18,278 nt of DNA, taken from the NCBI GenBank assembly GCA_946482565.1, contig CAMLSB010000024.1, forward strand, positions 1 through 18,278, read 5' to 3'. Positions 13,528 to 18,278 of the stretch are shown here, in pieces. The stretch comes from an uncultured Lysobacteraceae bacterium (GTDB taxonomy: Bacteria; Pseudomonadota; Gammaproteobacteria; Xanthomonadales; Xanthomonadaceae). The notes below the pieces were generated by a model that worked only from the letters and a program-made list of their open reading frames with translations, was not told where the DNA came from and did not search any database. The position numbers were made by a program, and so were the translations under genes. The stretch's first letter is position 1; every line of letters begins with the position of its first letter.

Positions 13528-15095
13528 CAGGGCGCCTCCAGCGACAGCACGCCCGCGATGCCGCGCAGCGCACCCAGCTGCGCTTCGGGCACCGGCCGGT
13601 CGACGGTGATCGCCGCGAGCGCCTCGCCGTCGCCCTTCGCGCCGAGCGAGAAATTGACGATGTTGATGCCGGCCGCGCCGAGGTGCGAACCGACGAGCCC
13701 GATGATGCCGGGGCGGTCCGCGTTGCGCATCAGCAGCAGGTGCGCGCCCGGATCGAAGTCGATCTCCACGCCATCGAGCCGAACCACGCGCGCGCCGCGA
13801 TGCAGCGTGGCCTCGAGTTCGCGCGCGTTGCCCGCTTCGTCCTCGATGCGCAGGCGCAGCAGGCGGTCGAAGCCGTCGCCGTCGCCGCCCACCGTCTCGG
13901 CCACCACCAATCCGCGCGCGGCGGCTTCCTGCAGTGCATTCACCGGCGTCACGCGCGCCGAGGCGGCGCTGAGCAGCGAAGCCACCAGCAGGCGCGTGAG
14001 CGGACGCGGATCCAGCGCGTCCACGCGCCCGGCATAGGTCAGCTGCAGGCGCACCGGCGCCGGCACCATGCGCGCGGCAAGCCGGCCCAGCGCCGACATC
14101 AACGGCATCCACGGCCCGACTTCGCGCGCGGCCTCGGCGCTGAGCGGCGGCAGGTTGACGCAGCCGGCAACCGCGCCGGTATCGAAGTAGTCCAGCACTT
14201 CGCGCGCCAGGATCGTGCTGACCGCCTGCTGCGCTTCGCCCGTGGATGCGCCGAGATGGGGCGTCAGCACGAGCTTCGGATGCGCGCGCAACGGCGAGTC
14301 CCCGGGCAACGGCTCGGTGGCGAAGGTGTCGAGCGCGGCGCCCGCGAGTTGTCCCGCGTCCAGCGCCTCGAGCAGCGCGGCTTCGTCCACCAGGCCGCCC
14401 CGCGCCGCATTCACGAGATAGGCGCCGCGCTTCATCCGCGCCAGCGCCTGCGCATCGACCAGCCGCGTCGTCTCCTTCGTGCGCGGCACGTGCAGCGTGA
14501 TGACGTCGGCCCAGGCCAGCAGTTCGTCGAAGGTCCTCAGCGGGACGCTGCCGTGTGCCGCCGCCGACGGCGGCAGGAACGGGTCGTACGCAGCCACGTC
14601 CATGCCGATGCCGCGCGCCTTGCGCGCCACCGCACTGCCGATGCGGCCCAGCCCGATCACGCCGAGCTTCTTGCCTTCGAGCTCGAAGCCGGTGAGTCCC
14701 GCCTTGGGCCACTGGCCCGCCTTCATGCCTGCATCCGCGCGCGGCACGTGCCGCGCCAGCGCGAACAGCAGCGACAGCGCATGCTCGGCCGCCGCCAGGG
14801 TGTTGCCGTCGGGCGCGTTCATCACCGCGATCCCGCGCTCGGTGGCGGCCTCGACGTCGATGGTGTCGACACCGGCGCCGGCGCGGCCGATCACGCGGAG
14901 ACAGCCTCCGGGCAAAAGCGCTTCCGCCGGTACGGGCGTGGCCGAGCGCACCAGCAGCGCGTCGACGTCCGCCAGCATCGCGGCGAGCCGCGACGGATCC
15001 TTGACCGGTTCGGGGGCGACGGCGACTTCCCAGCCCGCGTCGCGGAACAGGGCCAGGCCATCGTCGTGGATACCATCGCAAGCCAACACTTTCAT
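13527..15095 (-). CDS. serA: D-3-phosphoglycerate dehydrogenase, long form
   Basis: A 522-residue NAD-dependent 2-hydroxyacid dehydrogenase that oxidises 3-phosphoglycerate to 3-phosphohydroxypyruvate, opening the serine pathway. The NAD fold has GLGRIG (148-153). Catalytic Arg is R232 (NAARGG), Glu E261 (ATEP) and His H280 (TPHLGAST). After about residue 310 comes the extra allosteric-substrate-binding-type domain and then an ACT domain (about 450-522, LLLMRNADRPGIIGLVGSHL). This is the type I architecture of Mycobacterium and Bacillus, about 110 residues longer than the 410-residue E. coli enzyme; serine feedback through ACT is expected. AGGAG at 15102-15106 fixes the ATG at 15095. It precedes and overlaps the phosphatase gene. 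Confidence 0.93.
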   Translation of the reverse strand: MKVLACDGIHDDGLALFRDAGWEVAVAPEPVKDPSRLAAMLADVDALLVRSATPVPAEALLPGGCLRVIGRAGAGVDTIDVEAATERGIAVMNAPDGNTLAAAEHALSLLFALARHVPRADAGMKAGQWPKAGLTGFELEGKKLGVIGLGRIGSAVARKARGIGMDVAAYDPFLPPSAAAHGSVPLRTFDELLAWADVITLHVPRTKETTRLVDAQALARMKRGAYLVNAARGGLVDEAALLEALDAGQLAGAALDTFATEPLPGDSPLRAHPKLVLTPHLGASTGEAQQAVSTILAREVLDYFDTGAVAGCVNLPPLSAEAAREVGPWMPLMSALGRLAARMVPAPVRLQLTYAGRVDALDPRPLTRLLVASLLSAASARVTPVNALQEAAARGLVVAETVGGDGDGFDRLLRLRIEDEAGNARELEATLHRGARVVRLDGVEIDFDPGAHLLLMRNADRPGIIGLVGSHLGAAGINIVNFSLGAKGDGEALAAITVDRPVPEAQLGALRGIAGVLSLEAP

Positions 15096-15101
15096 CGCAT
15101 G

Positions 15102-15106
15102 CTCCT
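15102..15106 (-). promoter_or_regulatory. Ribosome binding site of serA
   Basis: AGGAG on the minus strand, 6 bases before ATG 15095. It rules out the longer in-frame opening to 15188. Confidence 0.7.
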
Positions 15107-15177
15107 GTGGGGGTGGACTCCACGGACACGCATGCCGCCGGCGGAACGAACAGGAAACTGGAACTGGAACCTGAATC

Positions 15178-15200
15178 GCGTGCCGCACGGGGCGGCACGC
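15178..15200. terminator. GC-rich stem-loop between dpp11 and serA
   Basis: Perfect 9-base stem GCGTGCCGC / GCGGCACGC with a 5-base loop. It lies in the 164-base gap (15096-15259) after the peptidase stop, on the way to serA. No clear T-run follows on the minus strand, so it may be a weak or Rho-aided terminator or a processing site. The rest of the gap shows only short GGAAC repeats (15154-15171) and the serA ribosome site; no convincing serA promoter was seen. Confidence 0.45.
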
Positions 15201-15259
15201 TTGTCATCGGGAGACGGGGCCGGCAGGCATGGGAATCCGCGATGGCTGCAGCCTAGCAG

Positions 15260-17428
15260 CTATTCCGCCGGCAGGTGCATCTCCTCGAGCAGGTTCGGCG
15301 CCGGGTACACCTTGGCCAGCAGCCAGCGCAGGTAGCGGATGTCGACGTGGATCGCGCGCTTGTAGCGCGGGTCGTACATCCAGCTGGCGCTGACCGCCTC
15401 CCAGTTGCTGTCGAAGTTCAGGCCGACCAGGTGGCCGCGCGCATCGAGCACCGGGGAACCGGAGTTGCCGCCGGTGGTGTCGAGGTTGGTCATGAAGTCG
15501 ACGGTCTGCGTCTTCAGCACCGGATCGGCGGTGCTGCCGAAGTCGCCCTTCGCGATCGCGTCGCGCAGCGGCTTCGGCGCGTCGAACGGCGCGACGCCGG
15601 TGTGCTTCTCGAGGATGCCCTGCACCGTCGTCAGCGGCAGGTAGTGCACGCCGTCGCGCGGGTCGAGCGAGCTGACCTTGCCGTAGCTCACCCGCAGGGT
15701 GGAGTTGGCATCGGGATACACCGCCCTGCCCTGCGACTGCCGGAAACCGTGCAGCGCGGCCATGTACGCCGGGCGCAGGCGCAGCAGCTCGCCGTCGCGC
15801 GACTTGCCCGCGTCGTCGTCGCGCAGCACGGCCGGAAGCAGCTGCGCTGCCGCATGCATCAACGGATCGGTCGAAGCAGCGACGTCTGCCGGCGCCGCCT
15901 TGAGCAGGGCCAGGCGCACGTCCTGTTCGCCGAGCTTCGTGCCCGCGTACAGGCGATCGATCGCGGCGGCGGCGGACGCCTCGTCCGCGCCGAACACCGC
16001 GTCCACTTCAGGGATCCGCTGCGTGGCGGGCAGCTTGCGATAGCGCGCCAGCAATTCCGTGAGCAGCGCCTTCTCGACCGCGGGATCGTAGCGGCGCTGC
16101 ACCTGCTTCAGCGCGCCTTCGATCAGCGCTTCGTCGCGCTGCTGGTACCCGCGCTCGCGCTGCGCATCGGGCTTGCCGCGCTCGGCAGCGAGCCGCTGCA
16201 GCTGCATCGCGGACTTCAGCAGCTGCGTCTGCGAGAACATCACGCCGAACAGCTGGTCGCGCTCGCGGCTTGCGTGGCCTTCGGACAGCAGCGCCTGCGC
16301 GGCCGCGATGTCGCGACGCTGCGCGGCCGCACCCGGCTGCTTCGCCAGCCAGGCCATCATCGCGGTCTCGTCGGCCTTGCGCACCGCGATCGCATCGCTG
16401 CGGCGCAGGCCTTCGAGCTCGCCCTGCGCGCGCTTCAGGTTGTTCTTGAGGCTGGCCACCTGCGAGGCGTAGCGCACCTGCGCGTCCTCGCTGCCGGCCG
16501 AGGCCTGCTCGATGGTGCGGATCAGCGCGGAGAACAGGTCCACGCGCGACGGCAGCCCGGCTTCGATCTGGTCCTTGAATTCCATCGCCATCCGGTTGCG
16601 GTACGTGGTGCCCGGATAGCCCGCGAGCATCGCGAAGTCGCCTTCCTGCAGCGGCTCGGTTGCCACCGTCAGCCACGCGGGCGGCGCATACGGCACGTTG
16701 TCGGGCGAGAACGCCGCCGGCTTGCCGTCCTTGCCGACGTAGGCGCGGTAGAACGCGAAATCGCCGCTGTGCCGCGGCCACATGAAGTTGTCGACCTCGT
16801 CGCCGTAGTTGCCGATGGATTCCGGCGGCGCGTACACCAGGCGGATGTCCTTCAGCTCGAGCTGCTTCACCAGGTAGAAGTCGCTGCCGTAATCCATGTT
16901 GGCGACGCTGCAACGCAGGCTGGCGTCCTGCTCGCAGGCGGCGACCATCGCCTTGGTCGCGGCGTCGACCGCGTCGTAGTACGCGCGCCCGGTCTTCCCG
17001 CGCGCGCCGGCAAGGATGCGGTCGGTGACCTTGTCGAAGCCGGTCGTCACCCAGATCCGGGCGGCCGGGCCCGCGGAACGCTCCGCGGCGCGGTCGGCGG
17101 CGACGAAGCCGTTCTCGATCAGGTTGTCCTGCGGCGTCGAATTCAGCTGGATCGCGCCCATCGCGCAATGGTGGTTGGTGACCACCAGGCCTTCGGGCGA
17201 GACGAAGCTCGCGGTGCAGCCGCCCAGCGAGACCACCGCGTTCAGCGGCGGCTTCGACAGGTCGGCCAGCGCGGCCGGATCGCCCTGGTAGCCGGCCGCC
17301 TTGAGCTGGGCGGCGATCGACGGCAGCTGCGACGGCAACCACATGCCCTCGTCGGCGCGGGCCGGGCCGCAGGCGGCGGCGGCGGCGACTACGAGGCCAA
17401 GGGTGGCCACGGCGGGACGGACGTGCAT
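15260..17428 (-). CDS. Secreted S46 family dipeptidyl peptidase, predicted DPP11 type
   Basis: A 722-residue S46 peptidase that removes dipeptides from the N-termini of oligopeptides, probably in the periplasm. The signal peptide is cut near ARA|DEG (residue 25/26). The catalytic triad is H86 (VTNHHCAM), D223 (WPRHSGDF) and S656 (GGNSGSPV), almost the same numbers as Pseudoxanthomonas DAP BII (H86, D224, S657). The middle, about 290-560, is the helical cap domain. At the specificity position 18 residues after the catalytic Ser, DPP7 enzymes have Gly and DPP11 enzymes Arg or Ser; here it is S674 (NFDSNWE), which predicts Asp/Glu preference at P1. GGAGA 5 bases upstream supports ATG 17428. It is divergent from tdh. 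Confidence 0.92.
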   Translation of the reverse strand: MHVRPAVATLGLVVAAAAACGPARADEGMWLPSQLPSIAAQLKAAGYQGDPAALADLSKPPLNAVVSLGGCTASFVSPEGLVVTNHHCAMGAIQLNSTPQDNLIENGFVAADRAAERSAGPAARIWVTTGFDKVTDRILAGARGKTGRAYYDAVDAATKAMVAACEQDASLRCSVANMDYGSDFYLVKQLELKDIRLVYAPPESIGNYGDEVDNFMWPRHSGDFAFYRAYVGKDGKPAAFSPDNVPYAPPAWLTVATEPLQEGDFAMLAGYPGTTYRNRMAMEFKDQIEAGLPSRVDLFSALIRTIEQASAGSEDAQVRYASQVASLKNNLKRAQGELEGLRRSDAIAVRKADETAMMAWLAKQPGAAAQRRDIAAAQALLSEGHASRERDQLFGVMFSQTQLLKSAMQLQRLAAERGKPDAQRERGYQQRDEALIEGALKQVQRRYDPAVEKALLTELLARYRKLPATQRIPEVDAVFGADEASAAAAIDRLYAGTKLGEQDVRLALLKAAPADVAASTDPLMHAAAQLLPAVLRDDDAGKSRDGELLRLRPAYMAALHGFRQSQGRAVYPDANSTLRVSYGKVSSLDPRDGVHYLPLTTVQGILEKHTGVAPFDAPKPLRDAIAKGDFGSTADPVLKTQTVDFMTNLDTTGGNSGSPVLDARGHLVGLNFDSNWEAVSASWMYDPRYKRAIHVDIRYLRWLLAKVYPAPNLLEEMHLPAE

Positions 17429-17456
17429 GGCGATCTCCGGGATTCTGTGCAGCCGC

Positions 17457-17462
17457 TAGAAT
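17457..17462 (+). promoter_or_regulatory. Possible -10 element of tdh
   Basis: TAGAAT in the 75-base divergent gap between dpp11 and tdh; transcription would start near 17469. The reverse strand offers TATTCT over the same bases (17459-17464) as a weak -10 for dpp11. No good -35 for either. Confidence 0.25.
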
Positions 17463-17503
17463 AGGCGACTCCCCGCAAGTCCGGCACCCCGATGACGCAG
17501 ACC

Positions 17504-18278
17504 ATGAAAGCGCTGGTGAAGCGCGAACCCGGCAAGGGCATCTGGATGGAGGACGTCCCCGTCCCCGTGCCCGGCGCGAACGAAGTGCTGATCAAGGTCG
17601 AGAAGACCGCGATCTGCGGCACCGACCTGCACATCTACCTGTGGGACGAGTGGAGCCAGCGCACGATCAAGCCCGGTCTTGTCATCGGCCACGAATTCGT
17701 CGGCCGCGTCGCCGAACTCGGCCCCGGCGTGGCCGGGTACAAGGTCGGCCAGCGCGTCTCGGCCGAGGGCCACCTCGTCTGCGGCCACTGCCGCAACTGC
17801 CGCGGCGGCCGCCCGCACCTGTGTCCGAACACCGTGGGCATCGGCGTGAACCGCGACGGCGCCTTCGCCGAATACATCGTCGTTCCCGCCAGCAACCTGT
17901 GGCCGATCCCGGACCAGGTGCCCTCGGAACTGGCCGCGTTCTTCGATCCCTACGGCAATGCCGCGCACTGCGCGCTGGAATTCGACGTGGTCGGCGAGGA
18001 CGTGCTGATCACCGGCGCCGGCCCGATCGGCATCATCGCCGCGGGCATCTGCAAGTTCATCGGCGCGCGCAACGTGGTCGTCACCGACGTCAACGACTAC
18101 CGCCTCAAGCTCGCGGCCGACATGGGCGCCACGCGCGTCGTCAACGTCGCCAAGGCCTCGCTGAAGGACACGATGGCCGAGCTGCACATGGAAGGCTTCG
18201 ACGTCGGCCTGGAGATGAGCGGAAACCCGCGCGCCTTCAACGACATGCTCGACTGCATGTACCACGGCGGCAAGATCG
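17504..18278 (+). CDS. tdh: L-threonine 3-dehydrogenase, 3' end cut by the window
   Basis: The first 258 residues of a zinc-dependent medium-chain dehydrogenase (full length about 340) that oxidises L-threonine with NAD to 2-amino-3-ketobutyrate. Catalytic zinc ligand C38 ([10 protein letters not shown]) and H63/E64 (IGHEF) are at the E. coli positions. Structural zinc cysteines are C93, C96, C99 and C107 (CGHCRNC, then HLC). The NAD fold has GAGPIG (171-176). The segment [16 protein letters not shown] is diagnostic of Tdh against other alcohol dehydrogenases. I chose ATG 17504 (MKALVKRE) because E. coli Tdh also starts MKAL; an in-frame ATG at 17492 would add four residues. Neither has a Shine-Dalgarno sequence. 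The C-terminus lies beyond the window; kbl, its usual partner, was not seen. Confidence 0.95.
   Translation, partial: MKALVKREPGKGIWMEDVPVPVPGANEVLIKVEKTAICGTDLHIYLWDEWSQRTIKPGLVIGHEFVGRVAELGPGVAGYKVGQRVSAEGHLVCGHCRNCRGGRPHLCPNTVGIGVNRDGAFAEYIVVPASNLWPIPDQVPSELAAFFDPYGNAAHCALEFDVVGEDVLITGAGPIGIIAAGICKFIGARNVVVTDVNDYRLKLAADMGATRVVNVAKASLKDTMAELHMEGFDVGLEMSGNPRAFNDMLDCMYHGGKI

Noticed and set aside
11233..14037. A 934-residue plus-strand open frame across dedD, folC, the phosphatase and serA
   Set aside because: Antisense shadow running through the repeat pair; no family features.
15275..17464. A 729-residue plus-strand open frame
   Set aside because: Exact antisense of the S46 peptidase with the same biased composition and no domain; a shadow of the real gene.
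17456..18265. A 269-residue minus-strand open frame
   Set aside because: Antisense of tdh, whose zinc-ligand and NAD motifs are clear; His/Val/Ala-rich shadow composition.

Overview
The window is very GC-rich chromosomal DNA from a gammaproteobacterium of the Xanthomonadaceae/Lysobacteraceae type (Lysobacter, Luteimonas or a relative). The evidence is the close agreement of the threonine dehydrogenase, GltX, Zur and zinc porin with that group, the folC-dedD-cvpA-purF order, the S46 dipeptidyl peptidase, and a pair of GTAG-type short palindromic repeats known from Stenotrophomonas and Xanthomonas. Almost every base lies in a gene. The largest gap is 164 bases (15096-15259). I see no tRNA or rRNA genes, insertion sequences, prophage genes or CRISPR array.

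Region 1 (5-4476, all minus strand) is a zinc homeostasis island. In transcription order it holds zur (Fur-family zinc sensor), an outer-membrane porin-like protein, znuA (periplasmic metal-binding protein), znuB (permease), a MerC-like small membrane protein with a His-rich tail, and a bTHX ribosomal protein with a histone-H1-like tail. A near-perfect Zur box covers the -10 region of the porin promoter. A second, slightly degenerate one covers the znuB stop codon just before the merC-like gene. No ABC ATPase (znuC) is present.

Region 2 (4543-6700) has gltX and lpxH divergently transcribed from a 25-base gap. Both genes have a -10-like hexamer 5-6 bases before the ATG and no Shine-Dalgarno sequence, which suggests leaderless mRNAs.

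Region 3 (6705-15095, minus strand) is a long gene train. It runs serA (long form), a histidine phosphatase coupled to serA by stop/start overlap, an inverted pair of GTAG repeats, folC, dedD (two SPOR domains), cvpA, purF, a DUF455 ferritin-like protein with a TTG start, a lipoprotein and a small membrane protein. It links serine/one-carbon, folate and purine synthesis with envelope proteins.

Region 4 (15260-18278) holds a secreted S46 dipeptidyl peptidase, predicted DPP11 type, and, divergent from it, the first three quarters of tdh (L-threonine 3-dehydrogenase), cut by the window end.

The best candidate for something under-described is the zinc island: a Zur-controlled outer-membrane porin, binding protein and permease without an ATPase, plus a MerC-like protein apparently with its own internal Zur box. 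The serA-phosphatase pair and the repeat pair embedded in gene ends are also worth a second look.
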